Source: an uncultured Asticcacaulis sp.
Lineage (GTDB): Bacteria > Pseudomonadota > Alphaproteobacteria > Caulobacterales > Caulobacteraceae
Assembly (NCBI GenBank): GCA_946480525.1
Contig: CAMLLA010000022.1
Coordinates: 1 to 19,722 of the forward strand
Direction: 5' to 3'
DNA length: 19,722 bases
Both the position numbers and the translations under genes were made by a program. The notes below the pieces were generated by a model. The model worked only from the letters and a program-made list of their open reading frames with translations. It was not told where the DNA came from and ran no database searches. This document shows, piece after piece, positions 7,399-13,806 of the stretch; within the stretch, counting starts at the first letter, position 1; each line of letters opens with the position of its first letter.

Positions 7399-8487
7399 CT
7401 AAGACGCCGGCGCGGTATAGACAGGCTTGCCGCCCGAAGTGATGCTGGTGGCCCACTGCTGGCGGACCATGGTCTTCACCGAGGACGGCAGCGGAACGTA
7501 GTAGAGTTCGGACGCGGTGGCGTCGCCCGAGGCGAAGCCATAATCGAAGAACTTCAGAACGGCCGAAGCCTTGGCTGCGTCCGCCTGCTCCTTGTGGACC
7601 AGGATGAAGGTCGCGCCTGTGATCGGCCAGGCATTGGCGCCCGGCTGGTCGAGGATCAGCAGGTAGTTGCCCGGTGCGTTCTTCCAGTCGGCGCCTTCGG
7701 TCGCGGCAGCGAAGCTTGCTGCATCCGGCTTGGGCCAGCCGCCGTCCTTGGCCTGAACCAGGACCGAAGCGATATTGGCGGTCTTCATGGCGTAGGCGTA
7801 TTCGACATAGCCGATCGAACCGATCGTCTGGCGGACCAGTGCGGCCACGCCGTCATTCTTGGCGCCGCCGACGCCCGCCGGCCACTGCAGCGAATCGCTG
7901 GCGCCGACCTTGGACGACCATTCCGGGCTCTTCAGAGCCAGGTAGGAGGAGAAGAGGAAGGTGGTGCCAGAACCGTCCGAACGGTGAACGACGGTAATCG
8001 GCAGGGCCGGCAACTTCACGCCGGGGTTCAGCGCGGCCACTGCCGCGTCATTCCACTTGGTGACCTTGCCGAGATAAATGTCAGCCAGCACCGCGCCGGA
8101 CAGCTTCAGCTGGCCCGAGGCGACGCCCGGCAGATTGACGATCGGCACGACACCGCCGATGACGGTCGGGAACTGATAGAGACCGGCTTCATCCAGCTTG
8201 TCCTTGGTCAGCGGCTTGTCGGTCGCGCCGAAATCGACCGTCTTGGCCTGAATCTGCTTTACGCCGCCGCCGGAACCGATGGCCTGGTAGTTCAGGGCAT
8301 TGCCGGTAGACGCCTTGTAGGTCTCCGACCACTTGGCATAGAGCGGCGCCGGGAAGGTCGCACCTGCCCCGGAAATGGCCGCCGCATCCGCTGCGGGCGC
8401 GGGCGCCTTGTCCTTGCCGGCCGGCGAACAGGCCGCCACCGCCGTCATCAGAACGGCCGCCAGGGCCACCGAAAGCAACTTCTTCAT
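7399..8487 (-). CDS. pstS: Phosphate ABC transporter substrate-binding lipoprotein PstS
   Basis: This is the periplasmic phosphate-binding component of PstSCAB. The 362-residue protein begins MKKLLSVALAAVLMTAVAAC, with a lipobox at Cys20, so it should be membrane-anchored. Family motifs are SGAGATFPAPLY near the mature N-terminus, AIGSGGGVKQI, VDFGATDKPL and HRSDGSGTTFLF, which contribute phosphate ligands. The start at 8487 is preferred over the ATG at 8493 because AAGGAG lies exactly 6 nt before the former and directly abuts the latter. It is first in the pst operon, with a Pho box about 65 bp upstream. In C. crescentus, as I recall, pstS is not linked to pstCAB, so this arrangement differs. 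Confidence 0.96.
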   Translation of the reverse strand: MKKLLSVALAAVLMTAVAACSPAGKDKAPAPAADAAAISGAGATFPAPLYAKWSETYKASTGNALNYQAIGSGGGVKQIQAKTVDFGATDKPLTKDKLDEAGLYQFPTVIGGVVPIVNLPGVASGQLKLSGAVLADIYLGKVTKWNDAAVAALNPGVKLPALPITVVHRSDGSGTTFLFSSYLALKSPEWSSKVGASDSLQWPAGVGGAKNDGVAALVRQTIGSIGYVEYAYAMKTANIASVLVQAKDGGWPKPDAASFAAATEGADWKNAPGNYLLILDQPGANAWPITGATFILVHKEQADAAKASAVLKFFDYGFASGDATASELYYVPLPSSVKTMVRQQWATSITSGGKPVYTAPAS

Positions 8488-8549
8488 GTCCATCTCCTTG
8501 AGAGCCGGAACGCGCCGACCGCATATGAGCGAGCCTCTATCCGCTTTTT

Positions 8550-8567
8550 ATGACACTATTGTTACAG
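8550..8567 (-). promoter_or_regulatory. Pho box upstream of pstS
   Basis: On the minus strand the site is CTGTAAC-AATA-GTGTCAT, with half-sites at 11-bp spacing and AT-rich spacers as in PhoB sites. It lies 63 bp before the preferred pstS start. A poor -10-like ATAGAG lies 9 bp beyond the second half-site. PhoB-P should activate pstS from here during phosphate limitation. Confidence 0.7.
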
Positions 8568-8571
8568 TCGT

Positions 8572-8617
8572 CCTGTCCGACGGTCCGGCCCATAATCGCC
8601 GGGCTGGTCCGGACAGG
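8572..8617. other. Inverted repeat between the two Pho boxes
   Basis: Perfect 8-bp arms CCTGTCCG (8572-8579) and CGGACAGG (8610-8617) enclose a second inner pair, GCCC (8588-8591) with GGGC (8601-8604). It sits between the oppositely oriented Pho boxes, upstream of both putative promoters. It is therefore more likely a DNA-level element, such as an operator or insulator, than an RNA hairpin. The 366-bp stretch 8494-8859 contains no credible gene; it holds this repeat, two Pho boxes and two palindromic repeats. Confidence 0.45.
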
Positions 8618-8631
8618 CCTCTCCTGTGCGT

Positions 8632-8649
8632 CTGTCATGAAATTGTCAA
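8632..8649 (+). promoter_or_regulatory. Second Pho box, facing msrB
   Basis: The plus strand reads CTGTCAT-GAAA-TTGTCAA. The first half-site is a perfect consensus, the second has two changes, and the period is 11 bp. It is the best-looking Pho box in the window but points away from pstS, toward msrB 210 bp downstream. No convincing -10 follows at the usual distance. It may extend PhoB binding upstream of pstS or drive an msrBA or short untranslated transcript. Confidence 0.55.
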
Positions 8650-8743
8650 GGACGGGCGGTGCTGATGCACGAAGGCCGCCATGAAATTATATTGAGTCGG
8701 CGCGTAACCCACAGGCGGTTTTCTACGTATATTGAAGCAGAGA

Positions 8744-8787
8744 GCATGCTCCGAAAAAGTGGAAACCGGTTTTCGGGCCAAGCATGC
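8744..8787 (+). repeat. Family 1 intergenic palindrome, copy 3
   Basis: The element reads GCATGCT, CCGAAAA, core AGTGGAAACCGG, TTTTCGG, a 4-nt bulge GCCA, then AGCATGC. Outer and inner 7-bp stems are perfect. The architecture and the right-side 4-nt bulge match copy 2. It is followed 13 nt later by a family 2 palindrome. Confidence 0.75.
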
Positions 8788-8800
8788 GACCACTAAGAAA

Positions 8801-8844
8801 TCTGGACCATGCTTCGTTTGCTTTAAAACGGAGCAGAGTCCAGA
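8801..8844 (+). repeat. Family 2 palindrome, copy 1, upstream of msrB
   Basis: Outer arms TCTGGAC and GTCCAGA are perfect. Inside are TGCT-t-CGTTT and AAACG-g-AGCA around a 6-nt loop (gcttta). The shared family core is GTTT-N6-AAAC. It ends 15 nt before the msrB start codon, leaving just room for the ribosome-binding site, so it would form a 5' untranslated stem if transcribed. Confidence 0.6.
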
Positions 8845-8859
8845 GACCGGAGTCAAAAG

Positions 8860-9318
8860 ATGAACCGCCGCACTGTCCTGCTATCGATGGCCGCCCTCGG
8901 CATTGCCGGTACGGCCCGTGCCGAAGCCATAAAACCCCTGACGCTTTCTGACGCGGAATGGCAAAAGCGTCTGCCGCCCTTTGCCTACCAGGTGCTGCGC
9001 AAGGAAGCGACCGAGCGCCCCTTCTCCTCGCCGCTCAACGCCGAAAAACGAAAGGGCATCTTCGTGTGCCTCGGCTGCGACCTGCCCCTGTTCAGTTCCG
9101 ACGCCAAGTTCGACAGCGGCACCGGCTGGCCCAGCTTCTTTCGCGCCCTGCCCGGCCATATAAAAACGAAGACGGACTACAAGCTCGTCTATCCGCGCAC
9201 CGAATATCACTGCGCGCGCTGCGGCGGCCACCAGGGTCACCTGTTCGACGACGGCCCCAAGCCGACGGGCCTGCGTTACTGCAATAACGGCGTCGCTCTT
9301 AAATTCATCCCGGGATAA
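8860..9318 (+). CDS. msrB: Exported peptide-methionine (R)-S-oxide reductase MsrB
   Basis: MsrB reduces the R-epimer of methionine sulfoxide in proteins. The 152-residue protein carries an N-terminal export signal with an adjacent Arg pair (MNRRTVLLSMAALGIAGTARA), ending in an AxA-type site near residue 21. This suggests Sec or possibly Tat export to the periplasm. The four zinc cysteines are C70/C73 (FVCLGCD) and C118/C121 (HCARCGGHQGHLF), and the catalytic cysteine is C141 in RYCNNG. Family members usually read RYCINSASLKF; here it is RYCNNGVALKF. GGAG lies about 9 nt before the ATG. msrA starts 5 nt after the stop, so the two form an operon. A Pho box lies about 210 bp upstream. Confidence 0.93.
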   Translation: MNRRTVLLSMAALGIAGTARAEAIKPLTLSDAEWQKRLPPFAYQVLRKEATERPFSSPLNAEKRKGIFVCLGCDLPLFSSDAKFDSGTGWPSFFRALPGHIKTKTDYKLVYPRTEYHCARCGGHQGHLFDDGPKPTGLRYCNNGVALKFIPG

Positions 9319-9323
9319 GCCTC

Positions 9324-9914
9324 ATGCTGAAACGCACATTTTTTATTGCCGCGGCCGCGCTGAGCCTGGCCGCCATGGCTCCGGCGGCCCAGGCGGATAC
9401 CGCCATATTTGCCGGTGGCTGCTTCTGGAGCACGCAAAAGGCATTCGACCAAGTCCCTGGCGTGACCGCGACGCGCGCCGGCTTCTACGGCGGCACGGTC
9501 AAGAACCCGGATTACATGCGGGTCGTGCGTGGCGGCACCGGGCATCTCGAATCCGTAGAGGTGACCTACGACCCGAAAAAGGTCAGCTACTCCACCCTGC
9601 TCGATACCTACTGGAAGCACACCGATCCTACCGACCCCAACGGTGTGATCTGCGACAAGGGACCAAGCTACGGAACCGCGATCTTTACCTTTTCGAATGC
9701 GCAATACGACACGGCCATGGCGTCGAAAGCCGGCATCCAGGCCTATCTGAAAAAGACCGTGGTGACAAAGATCGTCAAGGCGTCGACCGTCGCCCTGCCT
9801 TTCTATGCGGCCGAGGATTATCACCAGCACTACTGGCGCACGCATAAGTCCGAGTATGATCGCTATCACCTCGGCTGCGGCCGTGCGAAGGCTTTGAAGA
9901 AGCTCTGGGGTTAG
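9324..9914 (+). CDS. msrA: Exported peptide-methionine (S)-S-oxide reductase MsrA
   Basis: MsrA reduces the S-epimer of methionine sulfoxide and complements MsrB. The 196-residue protein starts with a Sec signal peptide (MLKRTFFIAAAALSLAAMAPAAQA), so it too should be periplasmic. The catalytic motif GGCFW has Cys33. GHLESV supplies the usual Glu (E76), and DYHQHY near residue 165 is a family signature. C110 (GVICDKG) and C185 (HLGCGRA) are candidate resolving cysteines, to be recycled by a periplasmic thiol reductant that is not in this window. A 5-nt gap to msrB implies co-translation. A composite palindromic element begins 2 nt after the stop. Confidence 0.95.
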   Translation: MLKRTFFIAAAALSLAAMAPAAQADTAIFAGGCFWSTQKAFDQVPGVTATRAGFYGGTVKNPDYMRVVRGGTGHLESVEVTYDPKKVSYSTLLDTYWKHTDPTDPNGVICDKGPSYGTAIFTFSNAQYDTAMASKAGIQAYLKKTVVTKIVKASTVALPFYAAEDYHQHYWRTHKSEYDRYHLGCGRAKALKKLWG

Positions 9915-9915
9915 A

Positions 9916-9979
9916 GCGATATGGCGAAACGGAGTTCGGCGTAGCCAAAAGTGTAAGCGGTTTTCGCCTTAAATATCGC
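9916..9979 (+). repeat. Family 1 intergenic palindrome, copy 4
   Basis: Arms GCGATAT and ATATCGC, then GGCGAAA and TTTCGCC, are perfect 7-bp stems with a 4-nt right-side bulge (TTAA), as in copies 2 and 3. The loop is longer (about 32 nt) but keeps the AAAAGTG..GCGGTTTT core. It resembles copy 1 most closely. It starts directly after the msrA stop codon. Confidence 0.65.
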
Positions 9980-9994
9980 GATAAAACAAAAACT

Positions 9995-10035
9995 TAGATC
10001 GGAATGGCGTTTCCACCTAAACCCGTTCCGATCTA
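9995..10035 (+). repeat. Family 2 palindrome, copy 2
   Basis: TAGATCGGAA (9995-10004) pairs perfectly with TTCCGATCTA (10026-10035). A further U-G pair and two G-C pairs extend the stem. An inner GTTT-ccacct-AAAC repeats the core of family 2 copy 1. It lies 15 nt after family 1 copy 4, and its far end is 4 nt from the stop codon of the convergent EAL gene. It may serve as a two-way 3'-end structure, though no T-run is present. Confidence 0.65.
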
Positions 10036-10039
10036 GAAA

Positions 10040-11680
10040 TCAACCCCAGCTTTCGACGGCCCCTGAACGGCGCGCGGCGACAGGGGCCGAAGCCACCGGG
10101 ATTTCCGCGCGTGGCTTGCCGAACAGGTAGCCCTGGCCGTATTCGATCCCCAGCGCCTTGCACAGCTTGGCTGTTTCCTCGTCTTCGATCATCTCGGCAA
10201 CGACGCTGCACTTCAGTTCCTTGCACAGCACGGACACCGAACGGATCAGGGCGCGCTGGCGCGGATTTTCCTTGGCTTCGCGCAGGAAGGGGCCGTCGAT
10301 CTTGACGAAGTCGACGTCGAAGCGGCGCAGGTAGGCATAGGCTGCGGCGCCGGCGCCGAAGTCGTCCAGGCAGACGCTGAAGCCCGACTGGCGCAGCCAC
10401 TTCAGGAACTTGCCGGCGGCTTCCAGGTCTTCGATGGCGCTCGACTCGGTCAGTTCGAACATCAGCAGCTTGGTCGTCATGCGGTAGGGCGCGAGTAACT
10501 GGCGGAGGTTGTTTCGAAACGCCTCGTCCTGGACCGACAGACCCGACAGGTTGACGGCGATGCTCACCGTCTTGTGCAGATTGATGGTCTCGATCGCCTT
10601 CTTGGTGACCGCCATGTCAAAGTCCTGGACCAGGCCCAGCTGTTCCGACATGCGAATGGTGTCAAACGGTTTGCGGCCGTCCTTGAAGCGCATCAGCGCT
10701 TCGTAGTGATGCACCTTGCGCGTCTCAAGGCTGACCACCGGCTGGTAGAAGAGCGTGAAATTGTTGTCGTCGATAAGGGTGCGGATCGAATCGAAGTGCT
10801 GGACGGTCTCGTCCATTGCTTCTTTCAGGCTTTCTTCCAGCGACGCCTTCGGCGGCTTGTTGTCGGGGTGACAAAAATTGGTCAGCGCATAGCTCAGGGC
10901 GCGGGCGATCGAGTCCTGGTCGAGATTGCCGGTGTTGAGCTCAAGGCTCATGACATTCGGGCGAATGTCGTCGATGCCCGCCGCCGTCATGACGCCCTGC
11001 AGGTCGCGCGTCAGCGATTCCGGCGTGGCGCTGTCGCCCTTTATCGGCGCCATATAGCTGAATTCTTCGTCCGACAGGCGCGCGGCGCCATTGCCGGCGA
11101 GCGATTGGGCGCGCAGAACGGAACCGATCTCGCCCAGCAGCTGGTCGGATTTGTCCTTCGGCAGGCTGTTGACCACGCCCGACAGGCCTTTCAGGCGGAT
11201 GAGCTTCATTTCCCTGGGCGCATGACCATCCGGATGGTCCAGGGCGCGGCTCGTCATCTGCTCGAAATCTTCCCGACCCAGAAGCCCGGAAGCGTCACGG
11301 GGCTCATTGGTCACGACGACGGCGTCCGACAGGACCGTCAGGCTGACATAGACGGCATTATCGGCATTGGGCAGGTAACAGGCGCCCAGATTGACCAGGA
11401 TCGACCGGTCGTCGGGCTGATCCAGGCGGATGCTGCATGGTTCGATGCGCCCGACCTTTCGAGCGCGGTCGAGCAGGCGCCGGGCAAAAGACTGGTCGGA
11501 TGCCGCGAAAATCGAACAGATGTTTTTGCCCTTCAGCTCACCGATGTGGCTTAAGAGGGACTGCGTCGCGCCAATTGTCCGATGTATTCTGAAATCGGCA
11601 CCGGCCTCGATGAGCAGGTCGGCTGCGGCAAGCGAGAAGGCAATGTAGCTGTCCCGCTGGCTTTTATAATCGTCCGCCAA
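10040..11680 (-). CDS. PAS/degenerate-GGDEF/EAL protein, likely c-di-GMP phosphodiesterase
   Basis: The 546-residue cytoplasmic protein has a PAS-like N-terminus (about 10-120). A middle segment resembles a decayed GGDEF domain (RLSDEEF near 201-207, no GGDEF motif), and an EAL domain spans about 300-525. EAL residues that bind metal or substrate are present: E327 (EALMRF), N377 (VNLSG), E409 (FELTES), D439/D440 (LDDFGAG), K460 (VKIDG), E496 (AEMIE) and Q516 (GQGYLFGKP). Hydrolysis of cyclic di-GMP to pGpG is therefore plausible and synthesis is not. DDFGAGAAAY departs from the usual DDFGTGYSSL. The start is TTG, with GGGGGA 7 nt upstream; no in-frame ATG occurs before residue 142. It is downstream of the kinase-like gene but behind a terminator. 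Confidence 0.9.
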   Translation of the reverse strand: MADDYKSQRDSYIAFSLAAADLLIEAGADFRIHRTIGATQSLLSHIGELKGKNICSIFAASDQSFARRLLDRARKVGRIEPCSIRLDQPDDRSILVNLGACYLPNADNAVYVSLTVLSDAVVVTNEPRDASGLLGREDFEQMTSRALDHPDGHAPREMKLIRLKGLSGVVNSLPKDKSDQLLGEIGSVLRAQSLAGNGAARLSDEEFSYMAPIKGDSATPESLTRDLQGVMTAAGIDDIRPNVMSLELNTGNLDQDSIARALSYALTNFCHPDNKPPKASLEESLKEAMDETVQHFDSIRTLIDDNNFTLFYQPVVSLETRKVHHYEALMRFKDGRKPFDTIRMSEQLGLVQDFDMAVTKKAIETINLHKTVSIAVNLSGLSVQDEAFRNNLRQLLAPYRMTTKLLMFELTESSAIEDLEAAGKFLKWLRQSGFSVCLDDFGAGAAAYAYLRRFDVDFVKIDGPFLREAKENPRQRALIRSVSVLCKELKCSVVAEMIEDEETAKLCKALGIEYGQGYLFGKPRAEIPVASAPVAARRSGAVESWG

Positions 11681-11792
11681 AATCTATCCCCCGTTCTGGG
11701 TACGCCGGTCATATGTTTCATGATCCGTAAGAACGACGATACGCGTGAAGCCTTAAGAAATTGGATGCACACGGACAAAATCGTATAGACGC

Positions 11793-11826
11793 AAAAACGC
11801 GCCCGGCGGATACCGGACGCGTTTTT
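11793..11826 (-). terminator. Intrinsic terminator after the kinase-like gene
   Basis: AAAAACGCG-c-CCGG and CCGG-a-CGCGTTTTT flank a 6-nt loop. The c/a mismatch is a U-G pair in minus-strand RNA, so the stem there is 14 continuous pairs ending in a U-run. The A- and T-tracts at both ends would also allow weaker termination on the plus strand. It lies 21 nt after the stop codon at 11848. Confidence 0.88.
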
Positions 11827-11847
11827 CGTGTTGCTGCGTTGGCTGAG

Positions 11848-13698
11848 TTAGCCGATGTCCAGCTTCATGTCCTGAAGCAGGGCGCGCAGATATTCGCGAT
11901 TGATGCGGTCTTCGTCGACGGTCACCGGGCGCTGGACCGGGGCCTGGCTGCGCGGCGCATCGCGCATCGGGTCGTTGCCGGGAACGCGATTTACCGTCCG
12001 GGCCATGGGCGCCTGAACGACATCGGCGGTACGGGCCTTTGCCGGGGCGTCGACCCACTTGACCGGGATTTCGAACCAGAAGTTGGAGCCTTCGCCGATC
12101 CGCGAGACAACACCGATATGGCCGCCGAGCAGGTCTACGATCGCCTTGGCGATCGACAGGCCGAGGCCGCCGCCCGAGACGCGGTTACCGTTGATGTCTT
12201 CGGCATTGCCGCTGAACAGGCTGAGCGCCTGCTCGTCCGCCATGCCGATGCCGGTGTCGCGCACGGAGATACGCAGCCACTGGGCGTTGTCGACGACGAC
12301 TTGCGAGGCCGTCACATTGATCAGGCCGCCCTTGGTGAACTTGCAGGCGTTCGACAGCAGGTTCTGCAGGATCTGACGCACGCGCATCGAGTCCATCTGG
12401 GCCCAGGAATTATCGAAATCGACGAAGTGGGCGTTCAGACGGGTCTGGTTGATCTGCGCCTGGGCGCCGAACTGGTTGACGACGTCGCGGACCAGCGACA
12501 CGATGTTCGTCGCTTCTTCCGAGGTATGGGCGTGGCTGGTTTCGCGCACGCTTGGCGTGTCCAGCGTCGAGACTTCGAGCGTGTCCTTGACGACCGATTG
12601 CAGCGCCTTGGCCGACTTCATCAGGTTCTGCGTATAGGACGCGATGTCCGGGTTTTCGTGGCGCTGTTCATTGATCAGGCGCGCATAGCCCAGGATGTTG
12701 GTCAGAGGCGTCTTCAGCTCGTTGGTGATCTGCTCGAGGAAGGCGTTCTTGGCGTCGTTGATGTCTTCGGCAGCCAGGCGGGCGCGGATCAGTTCCTCGG
12801 CGTCATTGGCGCCTTCGGTGATGTCGCGGACACAGGCGCACAGGCGCAGCGGCTTGCCGTCGTCACCATATTCGACGCCGCCCTTGGTGCGGATGGTGCG
12901 GGTGACCTTGTCCTTGCGGCGCAGGATTTCGACGGTGAAATCGAAGTCTTCGCCGTAGTTCACCGCGCGCTGGAAGCGCTCGATGATGACGGCGCGGTCC
13001 TGCTCTTCGTAGATGTCGAGCTGGGTGGCGACGCGCGGCTTGTAAGATTTCGGCGTCAGGCCGTAGACGGCATAGAGGCCACGCGACCAGGTAATGTCGC
13101 GCGTCTTAAGATCGATCGACCAGTAGCCGATGCCGGTCATTTCCTGGGCCAGGTCGAAACGCGACTGCTGCGACTTGATCTCGGTGGCCAGGGTGTTGCG
13201 CTCAAGCGTCTTTTGCGCGAGCGCGATCGTCGTGGCCGAATTGTTGGCGAACTGGCGGAACAGGTTCAGCTTGTTGCCGGTGAAGTCATGGCGCGGCGTA
13301 CGCTCGCACATGGCCAGGACACCCAGGACGACACCGTCGCTGACCAGGGGAATGTCGGCGTAAAAACGGATCTTCGGACCGCTGAGTACGGCGCTTTCCA
13401 GGAAGTAGCGCGCATCGGCTGTGGCGTCCGAAAGGATAAGGCTTTCACCCGGGATCAGTTTGCGCTGGCAGAAGCTCAGGTCGTCCAGCATGGCTTCGGA
13501 AGCGAAACCGACCGTGCCCTTCACGACCAGCTGGCTGCCTTCGTAAAGCTTGATCATCGCCATCGGTGCTTCGAACAGGCCGACGGCCAATTCGCAAATC
13601 GATTTCACGATACGGCCGAATTCGAGATCGCGGCCCGAACCTTGCGCCGGAGCAGCGTTTGCGGCGGTGTAAGACATATCTTCAGCGAGTTGCGACAT
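11848..13698 (-). CDS. GAF-PAS histidine-kinase-like protein lacking the phosphoacceptor His
   Basis: The 616-residue protein has no membrane segment. Domains are GAF (about 25-165), PAS (about 182-296), HisKA (about 315-380) and HATPase (about 440-546). The ATP-binding boxes look intact: N box LLSNACKFT (N450), G1 DTGIG (481-485) and G2 GGGLGLSIAK (509-518). The H box reads ITNELKTPL where kinases have SHELRTPL; N326 replaces the phosphorylated His, and the codon at 12723-12721 is AAC. Autophosphorylation at the usual site is therefore impossible. Caulobacter DivL, with Tyr at this position, is a precedent for a signalling pseudo-kinase. A Pro/Ala/Arg-rich tail (547-592) ends with VDEDRINREYLRALLQDMKL, resembling the first strand and helix of a receiver domain. 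The gene is alone in its transcript, with a terminator behind it and an inverted repeat over its start. Confidence 0.92.
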   Translation of the reverse strand: MSQLAEDMSYTAANAAPAQGSGRDLEFGRIVKSICELAVGLFEAPMAMIKLYEGSQLVVKGTVGFASEAMLDDLSFCQRKLIPGESLILSDATADARYFLESAVLSGPKIRFYADIPLVSDGVVLGVLAMCERTPRHDFTGNKLNLFRQFANNSATTIALAQKTLERNTLATEIKSQQSRFDLAQEMTGIGYWSIDLKTRDITWSRGLYAVYGLTPKSYKPRVATQLDIYEEQDRAVIIERFQRAVNYGEDFDFTVEILRRKDKVTRTIRTKGGVEYGDDGKPLRLCACVRDITEGANDAEELIRARLAAEDINDAKNAFLEQITNELKTPLTNILGYARLINEQRHENPDIASYTQNLMKSAKALQSVVKDTLEVSTLDTPSVRETSHAHTSEEATNIVSLVRDVVNQFGAQAQINQTRLNAHFVDFDNSWAQMDSMRVRQILQNLLSNACKFTKGGLINVTASQVVVDNAQWLRISVRDTGIGMADEQALSLFSGNAEDINGNRVSGGGLGLSIAKAIVDLLGGHIGVVSRIGEGSNFWFEIPVKWVDAPAKARTADVVQAPMARTVNRVPGNDPMRDAPRSQAPVQRPVTVDEDRINREYLRALLQDMKLDIG

Positions 13699-13747
13699 GG
13701 GTAAACCTTTATGGATGATCCATAGTTAACCAAAAAGGTTTACCCAT
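13697..13747 (-). promoter_or_regulatory. Inverted repeat over the start codon of the kinase-like gene
   Basis: ATGGGTAAACCTTT (13697-13710) and AAAGGTTTACCCAT (13734-13747) are perfect 14-bp inverted arms. The 23-bp spacer begins with a smaller palindrome, ATGGAT-g-ATCCAT. On the coding strand the downstream arm covers the likely ribosome-binding AAAGG and the AT of the start codon. If transcription begins upstream, the RNA hairpin would hide the start site; at DNA level it could be an operator. Confidence 0.7.
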
Positions 13748-13806
13748 TTGTAAATGAAAAGCCGCCGTTCTTAACCAATCTTACTGTTATCGATCCGGTG
13801 ATAATC

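Noticed and set aside
7372..8553. 393-codon plus-strand open frame antisense to pstS
   Set aside because: Mirror of the pstS frame; it covers the pstS promoter and has no recognisable family.
8635..8856. Small minus-strand frame of 73 codons between pstS and msrB
   Set aside because: It runs across two palindromic repeats and a Pho box, and its translation looks like repeat sequence rather than a protein.
11761..13704. 647-codon plus-strand open frame antisense to the kinase-like gene
   Set aside because: Longer than the real gene, but its translation is low-complexity Arg/Asp/Val/Gly-rich with no domain, and it runs through a terminator. It is a by-product of high-GC codon use on the opposite strand.
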